Position numbers and translations under genes: made by a program
Shown here: positions 12,200-24,231 of the stretch, one piece after another
Numbering within the stretch: position 1 is the stretch's first letter
Layout of the letters: each line of letters opens with the position of its first letter
The notes under the pieces: model-generated
Databases searched by the model: none
Told to the model about the DNA's origin: nothing
Seen by the model: the letters and a program-made list of their open reading frames with translations, nothing else
Assembly: GCA_905178155.1 (NCBI GenBank)
Contig: CAJINV010000018.1
Span: 662,609 to 726,608, forward strand
Direction: 5' to 3'
Length of the DNA: 64,000 nucleotides
DNA from: Amoebophrya sp. A120
Lineage: Eukaryota; Sar; Dinophyceae; Syndiniales; Amoebophryaceae

Positions 12200-13438
12200 G
12201 CCGGCACGGTAAGCTTATCCAGCTGGAAGAACCCCCCTCTTCAGCGGACTCAGAAAACAAGAAAACGCGGCCCAGGTGTACAAGAAGAAGTACTTGTAGA
12301 ACTCCACTTTTAGCAGACAATGATCTTCACCACGGCCCGCGTAGTTGTCATTCACCTACAAAATAAATGAAGAGCTAGCGCATCACCACGCTCTTTGTCA
12401 CCACGAGTTTCGTGGGAGCGGAGGGAGGTTCTTTAAACTTGATAGTCAAAACGAAAATAAAGCGACTTTCGCTCCGCACGACACGGGTTTCCAACTGCGG
12501 GATTCCTGGCTGTCCTTCCCCTCCGTCGTTCAGGTGGTCTTTTTTACTTTAGTCACATTCTTCTTCTGGAGCAGCTCCTGGATAAAGTATATAGATATAC
12601 TTTATCCAGGAAAGGGAAAAAACAAAAAGAAGAAAACATGAACATCATCAGTCATCCGTGACGAGCATAAAAACAACACTCTGATCAAGCAGACGCTTGC
12701 TGGCGCGGGCGTCTGATAGATGCAGGACTCGTGTTCCTGAGCCTGATCATGAAGCTCAGATGACTCGTCCTGCTCCTGATCGTGGTTGAGGTTAGCTCTT
12801 CATAAGTATTCATTTTAAATTTAAACTATCACTATCACTATGCTGCTGACTGAGCATGACAAAGGTAATACTTAATTGCGCACGCGGATGAAGACCACGT
12901 GGGGGCAAAGGCGGAGGGCTTCTGGACAGGAGAGGAAGTCCACGCTCCTTCTTGTTTGAAGATGTAGTCCGCGTCGAGAGCAGAAAGCCGCTCGTCTTTT
13001 AGTCGCATACGAAAACCCCGGCCAAGGAAGCGGCACTGATTGCGCACTGCGGAGAAAGGTGTGCAGCCGCAGCGGCATTCCCCTGCTGCGTATCATACAG
13101 CAAAACCAAAAATCTAGCTGGACAAGCATGATCGGCGTTGCGGGAGTTCTGTGCTCTTACTGTGTCCCGCATTGTTCGTCGGGGAAGAACTAAGCTACCA
13201 TGCGCGACATACTTCTACCTAGTGCCACAGTTGCAAAGGAAATCTTCTCATGCATAGAATTTACTTGATCTCCTGCGCAATTGCGGACGGGAACTGGTCG
13301 CGTGCCGAGCTGCACATAGCAGTCGACGCATGCGTTTGCGTCGCCATGATCTTTATGCAAAACCAAAAACAAAACTAAAACAAAGAACAAAGCCTGCCTC
13401 TCTGCTATAGCTATGTGTGCTATTGTTGAGCACGACCA
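12200..13438. other. Spacer with a 36-bp perfect palindrome
   Basis: No convincing gene is seen. A perfect inverted repeat lies at 12576-12611: 17-bp arms starting TCCTGGATAAAGTATAT around a 2-base AG centre. It is followed by an A-rich tract. It could form a hairpin in RNA or a cruciform in DNA; its role is unknown. Confidence 0.5.
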
Positions 13439-14711
13439 TCAATTTTGTGTATGATAGCCTTCCTCGCGAGGAAAAAGCTCAGCGATAATTTCGCCGGGGC
13501 AGGTGGTAATGAGTTCGGATAGTCTCGTCTCTGCACCACTGGCAGGAAAGCCATGACTGCCGGGCTGCTGGGTGTAGGGGAGAACCTCGGAGATGGAGGC
13601 CTGTGCCGTGTGTGCCTTTAGGCTGCTAGACACGGGAATTTGTTGTAGCTGTAGAAAGGATATTCCATTGCGTCCGGCGGCGCCTGGCTCTCTACCTCGT
13701 TCAGCTGGCAAGGGTTCCAGCCGCCAGTATTCCTGATGCGCGCCCGGGTACAATTCTTCCGCGGCGACTCTCAACAAACGTTCTGTCTGCGGATCGAAAT
13801 GAGCGCGAACGACCGCGTCGTCCGCGTGCCTCCGTATGAACGGACAAAACGAAAAGCCTGACACTGAAAGACGCCAAGCTCTTGCGTCCTTGGGCAAAAG
13901 AGTTCTGTTGCCGGCAGAAGAATTTGGAAACGTTGCTGCGCATCTTTTTTGCGAAACAATTTTGAAGAAGCCTTGCTCTCCCGATGGGCTCTTGGCGCAG
14001 TTTTCTCAGAATTCAGTCAAAAGAACAGCAGTGCGCAAACCGGTTGAAAAGTTATTCTGCCCAATGGCCCAAAAAGCTTTGCACTTTGTGGGTGTCTGGC
14101 TTTGCACTTTGTCCGCCCATAACCAGGCGCTTGTGTATGTTGTTCTGCATCGCGATCGCTGGAAGCTTGCGTATCATGTTCTCCATCTCTTTGAAGCCTT
14201 CTCTGGCCCGATCAGCGATGTCCGGGAAGAGAAGGAATAGGCGCCGACGTTCATTGGGCGTCAACAGGGCCTCCTCACTACGTTCATCCTTGCCGAGAAT
14301 AACATTATACAAAACGCGCAAAGTAGTTTTGTACTGTTGCTCTCCCCCCGGGCCCGCTTTTCTAATGCGTTCGCGGATTTTCTTCAGAGTTGCAATTTCC
14401 TTCTCCAGGTCCCCCTTCAGGAGTGCCATCTTCGTAACCTTTCCTGGCCCAATTTCTTGTATTTGCGCGGCTCTGCGTGCCAGTTCCGGATTCTCCTCGG
14501 CGAAAACCACGCGCGCCGAAACTAATAAATCGTAGCACTGGCTGGGGCTGGGTGCTCTCTCGACGCACCATGGTGACAAGCTTGCCCCCTGTTGTTCGTG
14601 GGCGTAGCGATAGCAGATCGGCTCAAGCTTGTCCACTATGGGCGCTACGGCTTGTTGATACTCACTCGCCTGCAAGTCCTTCCACAACACGTCGGCGCAA
14701 TCTTTTTCCAA
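13439..14711 (-). CDS. Unknown protein, two open segments
   Basis: Two minus-strand open segments, 14052-14711 and 13439-13897, look coding. The first is mainly alpha-helical by composition, with a Lys/Glu-rich stretch (KGDLEKEIATLKKIRERIRK) that suggests a coiled coil, followed by LLTPNERRRLFLLFPD. The second contains FDPQTERLLRVAAEELYPG and ends in a polar tail. No ATG begins the first; an AG dinucleotide just upstream could be a splice acceptor. How the two join is not resolved, and they may be separate genes. No family is recognised. Confidence 0.45.
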
Positions 14712-17700
14712 GCGTTCTGATCAGATGGAAAACACCCGTGGCGGCATTCTGTTCCGAACGCTGGCAACATTTTCCGGCTTTGAAGAACAGCGACCCGCTC
14801 AAGAACAACCCACAACACCCGAAGACCTAATCTACCAGAACAATCGGAAGGGGGCTGAAAAGGGAACAGGGGCGCAACTAAATGAAAGAGGGCCACTCGT
14901 CGGAAGATACCCGCCCAGCCCCTGGAGGAGGCCCAGGGGCCGCTGGGAACGTGCGTATCGAAACCAAACAAGGGAAAAAGGAATCGCGAGCGGGCTTTTC
15001 AGGGTCAATGGGGGCGGAAAAAGCCTGCTCGCGCGTGCTGCTACGTAAATCCCTGAACAAGGCAAGGCGCCTGGCTGCAGATGCGGTAGCTGCGGGGGAA
15101 AATAAAAAAACGTGGCGGGCCGGCGCGAGAAGGAAGAACCCCAACGACGACCAAAGCAGCCCCGCAGCTGGGGGGGTGGTGTCTGTGTGAAAAGGGCGGC
15201 ACAACACGGCATCGCCATAGCCGCCATGACCTCGCCGGGCGCCCCTCCAGGCCTCTGAGTTTGTAGTTTGGCGCGGCAGCCCCAGGGACGAGGATGACAC
15301 CGGAACGGCTTTGGCCCTGTTATACGACCGCCCGGGGCGACGATCTGAAAGCGAAGCCCGGCCGCCCCGGCTGTCTTCTAGCTCCTCCCAAGAGCGCCAC
15401 CTAGCTATACCCAAAAGAGGAAGAGCGCCTGGCCGTCTGCGCCTTTATTTTATATTTGAAAACGCACATCAGCACCACAGGGCACGAATTCCTTCAGACA
15501 GTGCGGAAAAATAGTATAAAGGGCGCGGGGCTACAAAAGAAAGACAGAGAAAAGCCAAGGCTATGCTCTTCTCGCGCCTGGCGGGCAAGAAAACAACCCA
15601 GGGGCGCCGGGTAGCGAGTGAAGGGACACGAAGCTGGGCGCCGGGTAGAGAGCAAAGAGGCGGCGGGCAACAACGAAACCACGCGCCCGGAACGAAGGGC
15701 GCCACGGCAAGAAAAAGCGCGCGGGCGCCCCGAATTTCTGGCATCCCCCGAAAAACTTTAAAATGGGCCATATTGAAAGGACTTAACGCCGCCCGGTGTG
15801 CGTAGGCCTAATTCAGCTGGTGAGCGTCGTTCTCCCTCCCGAAGGAAGTCATGGCGGCGGGCTTCTTGCGTTTTCCGCACATCGCTGCCGCTCGCTTTTC
15901 TCGTTTCCTGCGCTGTGGTAGCTCTTTGCCCTGCACCAGTCCCATCCTGCTTGCCAGCCTCATTCCGATCGCCAACGGCGCCCCGGTGCTGGACGAAGAG
16001 ACGCTCCTGCATCTTCTTATTAAATTCCCCGACAGCGGCAGCCACTTGCGCGGCCTGCCCTCGGCCGCTGCTGCTCGGACCAGCTGCAAAAGGTCGACCT
16101 GTGGTTGTGGAGTTGCCTTGGGGCGGCTTTTTGTTTTGTTATAATTCTAGTTGGAAATGTAAATGTATGTAGCAATAATAAAAAATTGCCGGGGGTGCCT
16201 CAACGAGCTGCAAAATACATAGACCGCTCACACGCAACGGGCTCTGCGCTAAATAGCAACCAAATCAAATTAGGAATCCCAAACAAAGCCCGAAACCCTG
16301 AAACCCATCGCAGCGGCGATCCGGGACGGAAGCTGAATAGAGGAAGTCACGCCGTCCGCATGTAGGCAAGTCGGAACAGAGAGACGCGGTGGCGCACATC
16401 ATGTGCAGCTCGATCTAATCCTAGACCTAGACCTAGCCGTGATGTAAAAAAGAAAAACACACAGAGCAGGAAAGAAAAGCTGCTTGGTGCCAGTTGGGCC
16501 CGGGGAAAGGGAGAGGCGCTAGTAAATAGCATTAACGTTTTTATTTCGTGTTGAGAGTATTTGTATTTCTTTTTTTTATAAATATAAATGCAGGAAACGG
16601 AAGAACGGGAAGACGAGCAAAGAAATGTCAAACATGGAGGAGGAGAGCTAGTGAGTCACATTTTATTCTAGTCTAGCGCGCGCCTCTTCGCTAACACTTC
16701 TGCCCACATCGCCCACAGAATTCAAAGCAGTGGCGTGATAGGCTTATTTACATAGACTCAGACCTCTGCCCACGCGTAAAAATAAAACGGCACGCAGCCA
16801 CCTCGCGACCACAGTCTTCTTTGTTTTGGTTCTTGAAATCCGGCGGGCTTCGACTGTTAGTCGCACTTACTCGGGAAAATGATTGGGCGCCAGAATTGGA
16901 GAACAACAACAAGAGACGGCAACACACGAATCGGCCCCGTGGCCTTTTTTGCGCGGGCCCGCCCCACGCATCACGCACAGTTTTGGCCCTTCGTACTATT
17001 GACGACGCTGAGGCTTGGCTTCACGACGAAAAAACGGCGGCAACTACACCAAACAAACAGAAGCGGCCAGCCTGTGGCTGTGCAAAGGAACAATACAACG
17101 GCCGTAGCAGCAAGCAAATGAGGCGACGGGCAACGACATGTCGAGGAGGCCTCCCTCACATCATTCTATTCCTGCACCGGTGCGCGGCTCATCATCAGCG
17201 TGATGGCCTCTACATACTTCTCCACGACCTCGACGTTTTTCCTGCCTCCTGCCACTGAGCGATGGAGAAAGGGTAGGCAAAGCCTACCAGAAAATAAAAA
17301 TATGCATGATCCTGATAGATACCACTCCAGGGCGGGATCATTGTCGCCTGAGTCTATCTAAAAAGACATACTCGACCGGACGCCTCAATCCCACCCAGCC
17401 GCCGGCGCGGTTGCAGAGGGTCACGGCCCACATGCACATCACAGGGCTAGAAAGCTGACGACCGGCGCAGCTACGTGGCCAGGCAGCGGCTGACTGCTAC
17501 AGTAAGCTGAGGCTACTTGTTTGCTCGCTGGGGCCAGCCTTATGGCTAATGACCCTCTGCGAGGCCGCTTGTGCGCAACCACTGGCGACAGCCGCACCGC
17601 AGAAATAACCTCTGAAAACGAGCGAAGCCGAAGCCGCAGAAGCAAGCAGTGCGAACGACCAAGGCCCCCCAGACCCAACCCTGCTTGTGCGTCGCTGCGA

Positions 17701-18403
17701 GAGTGGGACCGAAGCGAGCAGGAGAGGCGCTGCGGGTCGGTCGGGGGCTGCGCGTGCGGGAAAAGGTGCAAGCCCATAGAAGGCGCGGCGCGCGGACGCT
17801 GGCAGGAAAGGCCCGCCGAAGCAACATCTCCCGGCGGGTCACTAAAATGCAAAAAAGGCCGCCCAACTGAAGCGAATGCACCCGGGGAAGGAAAGGATTT
17901 TGGATAGGGCTCGGAAGAAAAAGCGCAAGGACTTGAAGATAGCAGGGCCACACCCGCCATGCCAGAAACTACTTTTCTCATTTACTACAAATTGAAAAAC
18001 ACACAACTCCTAGCGACTGTGCCATTGTCGCTGTAGTACCTGTGTCTGCAGTGGCCCACCTCCGCAGGTAATCGCTTTGAAAGCGCCGAACGCCTTATCG
18101 TAGCAAAACCTCGAGCTCTCATTTTTTCGAAAAGTTTTTGCTTTGTCGTAGATAACTACTTTTCCTTTTCGTTGCGGCCACGTTACCTTTTTTAATTTTG
18201 CACAAAAGATAGAGTGCTTTTAGTATCGCGCTGCGACGCGAGGGGTGACCTACATCTCTACATGATCTACCGCCTGGAAGACCAGAGTCAGGCTGCTGCC
18301 TCGAGGCGGAAGAGTGACGCCTACCAGCAGCACGCTTCGCGAACGACAAATGAAGCGTGAGTGCTTATGCAGGCGGGCATAAATCTGTTTCCTAATTTTT
18401 ACT
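14712..18403. other. GC-rich stretch without a supported gene
   Basis: Several overlapping open frames exist on both strands, chiefly because the sequence is GC-rich and has few stop codons. Their translations are Arg, Ala, Pro and Ser rich in all frames, and none shows a domain. I treat them as composition artefacts. A noncoding transcript or degraded gene is possible. Confidence 0.4.
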
Positions 18404-20591
18404 TCAATGCCTATGCCTATCCTTATGCAAGAAGTCAACGCTCTGCAATTTCAATAGCGATAAATACAAAATCAAAACTCATCAAAATGAATGACATACT
18501 CGACTCAAGATTGCGTGTGGATACATCGTCGTCTAGTCCCTGGACAAATACTACGTTTGTCTGCCCTGGAGTTGCGACTATATTTCGATGAGAAGCTGAG
18601 TAAGGAGGTTTCGAGCCGTGGGGACCCACGACCATCTTCTCTGGTGCTGCGTTCGCTTTCTCGAAAAGTTTCATGTTCATCAGCACTTGGCGATTAAAGT
18701 CTTCGACCGTTTGCACCTCCTGCCGGGGTATATCAGTATCCAGCCGCTGGACATATATCACGCGCTGTCCCCGTGTCATTGCGCTTGCTGCTCGCTGATA
18801 ACTCGCTGGTGGCGGGGCCGGGTGTGGCGAGAGAGGTAGTGGCGCGGGGAGGAGTGCATCTTCACTTGTTCGCTGCGCTCCCCCCTTGGCCCGGTTCTTT
18901 AATTCCGCCCAGATGTAGTGATTGAACTCTTGTACTGCAGAATGCGTTGCTGAAGAGTGTCCGCTACTTTCGCCTGTTGGGGATGACGCCAACGACGCAG
19001 CAAGGCGACGCATCAGGTCTGGTGCACCTGCTGCGCCGAGGCTGAGCTGCTGGACATATACGAGCTGCCGCCCTGTTAGGTTTTCTGCCCGCAGAAAAGC
19101 CGGCGGAGCTGCTAGGGCTGCGGGCAGCGCCGACCCGCTCGGCGCGCTCACTTCTGCTGTTTGTGCCGCCGTGGCCCTCAACAAGTGCGCCTGGATTTGC
19201 TGATTGAATTCTTCGTCCGCTTGGGCTTTACGCGTCCGGCCAGACACAACTGGGTCGACCCCCTGGACATACACATTGACGGGGTTCATCAACCCTGTGC
19301 CGCCGGCGGGTTCTCCTGGAGAACGTGCAGGACCTGGAGCTCCGCTTCGCTGGCCTGTAGCTTGCACTTCCCGGGCTGAGCCGGCGCCTTTCGAACGCTC
19401 GGCGCTGAGTTGTTCCGGCGCCCTATCTCCGGCCATCCGCGCGAACCGCCCGACAGTGGCTTGCCAAGCTCGCGAAGGGGCAGCCCCAACAGCCTGCAAC
19501 GCGGCCCCGGCGGCTCGTATAGGTGTCGAGGAAAACCTCTTCGGCCTCGACCCCTCGGGAGGGGCGGCCGGTGAGGAAGTTGGCGACGCGATATGACCTT
19601 CACCTTCTTCAACCGAAGATTCGCCGAGGACCGGGCCAGCGGTGGCGCTCCCGCCAGCGCCGCTCGCGCCATCCGCACCTTTGCCGCCCATCTCGCCGCC
19701 CCTCTCACGCGTGCCGCCACTCATCAATGTGGTGGGCGATGTAAGTCGCCTCGACGGCAGGAGGTGCGACACGCTCCTCCACACGCTTCCCGTCGCCGCA
19801 GGAGAAGTAGTGGCGACAACCCCCGTCCCCGCGGCCTCAGGCATTTGAGACGCAGCTGCTCCCCGCCGACCACTCGGGCCCGGCGGAGTTACCTGAGGAG
19901 GCGTCCTATTGCCGTCCCCACTGCCAGCCGCGCCGCTTTTGCCATCCGCGGCGCCGTTTTTCGGGATGCCCCCGCTGCCGCTCTTGTTGAAGTTGATACG
20001 CTCCGCAGCCCCCGTCTTGCGATTCTCGCTACTCCCGTTCGTGGCATCCCCCGCGCCGCCCTCCGTGCCGCCCTTCTTCGTGCCGTCCGTGCGGCCGCCC
20101 TCGTTGTCCTTGCCGCCCGGCAATATGTTGGCTTTTGAAAAAATTTCATGATTGGCGCCAGGAGAAGCTGGCGCACTTCTAGTAGCAGTGCCAGGCAGGC
20201 CTCCTTTTCCTTTCATAGCCGCCTGCTTGGCGATGGCGCCCTTCGCCGGTCTAGTAGAAGTGCGAGGGCGAGACGGGCCTCCTTTTCCTTTAATAGCCTC
20301 CTGCTTGGCGATCGCGATGGCGCCCGCCGCATCCGGGTCCAGCGAAGTCGTTGATGGCAACAGCATGTGCATGCCCTTGCCCCCGCCCTCATCGCCGCTC
20401 CCGTTGGCGTCCGTGTCGCCCTGCTTGTGCTTCCCCTTCTTGCCACCCCCCTTAGCGCCCTTGTTGTCCACCAGCTGCGGGGGAGTATCAAGATGTTCTC
20501 CATCGTCCTGAGGTGCGAGTGGGTCATGAGGAGGGGCAGGACCACGCCGGGGCCGCGGACGCGCAGATGCAGGAGGCTTGGGGGCTCCCAC
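18404..20591 (-). CDS. Low-complexity protein with four C-terminal YVQ repeats
   Basis: A minus-strand frame of about 700 codons. The first two thirds are Gly/Ser/Ala/Pro/Lys rich and probably disordered. The last third holds four spaced units built on V-x-(Y/F)-V-Q followed by a Leu/Val-Asp or Leu-Ser pair: VNVYVQGVD, LVYVQQLSLG, RVIYVQRLDTD and NVVFVQGLDDD. The first three are followed at some distance by EFN or DFN and an aliphatic helix. A short intron at 18443-18499 (57 bp, GTATGT donor, TTGCAG acceptor) is likely; it replaces a hydrophobic read-through tail by a short basic tail (VDFLHKDRHRH) ending at 18404. The 5' end at 20591 is not an ATG, so an upstream exon is expected. No family is recognised. 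Confidence 0.6.
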
Positions 20592-22262
20592 TCCCAGCAG
20601 CGGAAGATGTTGCGTCGCAATAATTTTTAGTCCTGCGTCTGCCCCGGGGGGAGGTGTGGAGGTTGCTTGCCTGAGGTCGGGCGAAAGGGATGCGGCACGT
20701 GGTGCTTCATCTCCTTCTATTGGGGTTCCCGTTCGGTGTTCTCGTAGATTTCGATCTCCATTTTCTTCATCTTCTACACCTCCTTCAGAGGCACGCTGAG
20801 GTAAAGAGACGGAGCCGCACGAAGCTTCACGGCACAGAAATGAGTGGCCCGACTGGGGTACTGACGCAGATGACTGCGTCGCAGCTCCAAGAACAAGATC
20901 CGTCCGGCTGTCGCCCGCTAGTTTCCTGAAAGAAAGCCTCCCCGTCCCCGATCATGCATATGAATAGAACTGCTGAGTGCTGACGCTGAGCAGCGTGCTG
21001 CCAGTTGTTGCAGTTGCTTCATCCGTACCACGCTGTGTTGTTCGAGATGGGAGGAGGGCCCTTCGCGCTGTTCGCAATTTTAAGTGGCCAGTAGCCAGGT
21101 ACAAGAGCAACCGACATTGACTCGCCACGACCCAGCGCTTCGCGAAGCACTCGAATGAGAAAGCGAGACTGGGGGCGTCGCTGCGCTTTGGTAATAAATT
21201 GCCAATCGCACCAGGAGCATACATTCTATTAGAAGCACACAACTAGCCCCCTCTTGCAGCGAACGCAAACGATGTGGCGCATTTTGCACATCGCCCTCGT
21301 CGTCGATGGCCTTCGCACATGCAAGGCGGGGCGATTCTTGCAAGGAATACTAGTTCGGCGTGTAGTTTCATCATGATCGCGCAACCTCCTTGCCTGCGGC
21401 AACTCAGCATCCTATGATATTGAAAAACGCCTCAGCTTCGGCATCGCCTTAATAGCCACTGACAGTGACCACTTCATGTGAAGAAGAACGAAGTCTGTGT
21501 TTGTCTCGGCTATGTGCGTTGCTTGCTTCGTGCTTCTGGTTCTGCTTCATCATCTGATGCAAAAGTCAAAAATATTCATCTGGAGCAAAACCAAAAGTAG
21601 AAACAAGGCGCAATAATGATAATTAAATCTAAATTTACATTTAGACTTACTCTTCTTTCTATATAATTTTGGTTTTGCGGTCCAGCCACGCGCAAAAATG
21701 AATACGGGGGTAATAATAGAAATAGTGCAGCTACTAGAGCTTGTGTAGTCATTGTCATTTAGGTACGGAGCTGAGCCTGCTGAGGCGTTTTTCGCATTGA
21801 TATTAGGGCCGCCTTCTCGTCGTGGTCATGCTCCGTCTGCTTGCTTCCAGAACTACTATCGGAGTTGGTCAGCAAGCCTGACTTGTGTTGATTTTGGCCG
21901 TCCGCTCGACGCCTCTCCCCGAACGATGTTTCCTGCTCTTCATCCTCCACGCTGCTTGTGGTCGATTATCCCCTGCAAGGGTATCGCCGTCGTCGTGCTC
22001 GTCGTACTAATTGCAAGCATGAACATAAAGAGCACCTAACTTTTTACTTTTCACGTAGATATTCGCACGACCACAAACCGGCCCGCTTTTCCCTTGGGGC
22101 CTCAGTCGGCATGACAAGTTCCGTTTTTCCTTGTGACAATATCAAAATTTGTGATGTAGCTAATGCACCCGCTGCTGCGCCAGCGCCGAATGACTGTGCT
22201 TTTGCCCACAGTCTCTCCGCACCAGCAGGCGCCGGAAATCAAAACTGTTGTTGATGCGGTTT
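20592..22262. other. No supported gene
   Basis: No exon can be defended here beyond a possible 5' exon for the YVQ-repeat gene near 20.6-20.8 kb. Open frames are short and lack motifs. Confidence 0.35.
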
Positions 22263-23476
22263 CTACATACTTAATCTACTTGGTACGATCGCGACACCTT
22301 TGCAAACACGCCGTATCGACTCGGATGCATCTTCATCTTCGAGGTGCGTGGTGCTGGCATCTTCTGCCGAAGCTTTTTGCCGCTGGGGAAAGTCTGTGCC
22401 GCCAGGTGTTGTTGCCAAACCTGATTCTGCTGATTTGATGCCAGGCGCGGGCACGGGCGAGACGTTCTCTCTGCTCGACGTGGTTGTGCGACTTCGATGT
22501 CTTTCATCGAGGAGGCTGTAGTCTGAGAGAATTTCGCCAGCCGGAGGCGTGCTGGCGGCATCGCTCAAAGATGAAAGCGATCCAGGACGAGGCGCTTTAG
22601 TGGAGTAGGCTGCGCGCCTTGCTGGGCCACCGGCGTCTTCAGTGTCAGCTTCCTCGTCCTGCGCCTGGTCATGCCCACCGCCTCGTCCTGTGCTACGAGG
22701 AGACTCTCTCCAAAAATTCTTGTAGTAGTTCCTTATAACCTGCTCAGCCGTTTTTACGGTCTCAAGCTTTACAACTAAAATGAAAATCTGTGACGGCAGT
22801 CGTTGTCGTCACAGGATTCAGCATGACAACAAGAACCGGAACTCCACCAGATCCGAGGAAAATCTGGCAAAATTTGTATTGTGAAAAGCGCAATCGCAAT
22901 GGCAATAAAGCTCTGCATGTTTTTCATGCTCTCTATGAAAGGGAAAATCCAGGCTCTCTTCGTGGTAAGAACGCTTGATATTGCAAAACCTGAGCGGGTC
23001 ATATTCCTACTTCTCGTCCTCTCGTTTGATGGCGCGACCAGGTGGCGGAACTCATGTGCTGTAGCCCACCTCGTTGCCTGTTCAAAGAATGAAAATGGGT
23101 CGCGGTGCAGCTGGGTCTCATCATGATTCAGATTCCGCAAATCGTGTGAAGTTGTGCGTGGGTGGTCCGTCGGGGTCCGCGTCTGGGCTCTTTCATCACG
23201 AGAAAATAAAGAAGCAACAAGCCTTGGCTCCCCACTTTCCTTTTCGAGCGCACTTGATGTAGTTGGAATGCCGTGCGCAGGCGCAGCACTAAATGAGGGC
23301 CCGCTTGCTCCTCCCAGGTTTTTCTCATGTTGCGGTCCATCGGCTGTGCCTGTGCCTGTGCGTCGGTGCTCCCGGTCGGGTGCCTGTCTCTGATAACTTT
23401 TCCCGCTCAGATTTCGCTTGCCATGCCTCTTCTTTCTCCCCCAGTGCTTCTTTTTCTTCGCCTCTTCCAGCTTCAT
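22263..23476 (-). CDS. Unknown basic/acidic low-complexity protein with IE-6 intron
   Basis: The minus-strand frame from ATG 23476 runs to 23009, is interrupted by an IE-6 element, and resumes to the stop at 22263. The N-terminus is strongly basic (KLEEAKKKKHWGRKKRHGK). The middle is polar and the C-terminal part Ser/Thr/Glu rich (DEDASESIRRVCKG). Removing the element plus one TTCCT copy gives ERTRSRNYYKNFWRE in frame, and the downstream frame is open for about 170 codons. An in-frame open stretch runs upstream of the ATG, so more N-terminal sequence may exist. No domain is recognised. Confidence 0.6.
22734..23003. mobile_element. IE-6 introner, perfect TSD TTCCT
   Basis: The left end TATAACCTGCTCAG and the right end (reverse strand TATGACCCGCTCAGG) form the IE-6 repeat, continuing to a CTCAAGC/CAAGCG box. 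TTCCT is repeated exactly at 22729-22733 and 23004-23008. Confidence 0.85.
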
Positions 23477-24059
23477 GCCCGACCCAAGTTCGTCCCCTCC
23501 CTGAAAGAGGCCGAGCGAGGCCGCCTTGGGTACAAATTATCGCAACGCAGCTGTTGACGCAGAGAAGCTACTGACAAGTGAAGATTCGTGCTCGCCTTGC
23601 TTTTGTTTTCTAGTCGTGGAAGATGAGTCCGCAAAGACGAAAAAAATTCGGAAATCCGGCACCTCCTTGCACGCAAGTTGTGGTAGCCCACCAGCCTCTA
23701 CTGCTTTAGCTTAATGAACGCGCATCGGCGCAGTATCGTCGCCATGCCGTATTATGTTGCTGCTCAGCTGCCTCATGGTCATGGGGTTTAGATGTAGCAT
23801 TTGTCTTAGAAGAGAAAATAAACTATGCTGTTCCTGGTAAAAAACTGCAATAATCACTGTCAAGCACCACCGCGCCCGATGGCTCACGGAGTAATTGAAG
23901 ATAAAGACGCTTGCGGAGCACGTGCGCTCAGGTCTTTGTCGTATCAGTCGCGCTCCTGTAGTAGAAGTAGTCGACCCGGCGGAAGCAACATGAATAAAAG
24001 CAGAAGGCTAGTAGTTTGTCCATGGGCTGCATCCTCGGCGGCCACTAACTTATCTTAGG

Positions 24060-24231
24060 ACTTTTATGATAATGATGTTTATCTTATATCTTTAACTTAT
24101 TTATGCATATCATCTACTGACTGACTGACTACTGCTAAAATCCGTGGCTTTTCGTGTTAGTTCCGCGCTGGGTTCTATCATGGATGTGCAGTGCTTTGTT
24201 ATCTCTTGGTCCTGGGAGACCCCTCATTTCC
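24060..24231 (-). mobile_element. Probable 3' end of the LINE
   Basis: Downstream of the LINE stop the minus strand has about 100 bases ending in a short TCAGTCAGTCAG run and A/T-rich sequence. Simple tandem 3' tails are common in some LINE clades. The precise terminus and any target site duplication could not be fixed. Confidence 0.4.

Noticed and set aside
13737-14114. A possible introner between the two segments of the 13.4-14.7 kb gene, with GCCAG/ACCAG flanks
   Set aside because: The proposed ends have no inverted-repeat similarity, and the block would remove good coding sequence.
14832-15414. Minus-strand ORFs of up to 178 codons in the GC-rich island
   Set aside because: Composition explains them; all frames look alike, and there is no start context, motif or intron support.
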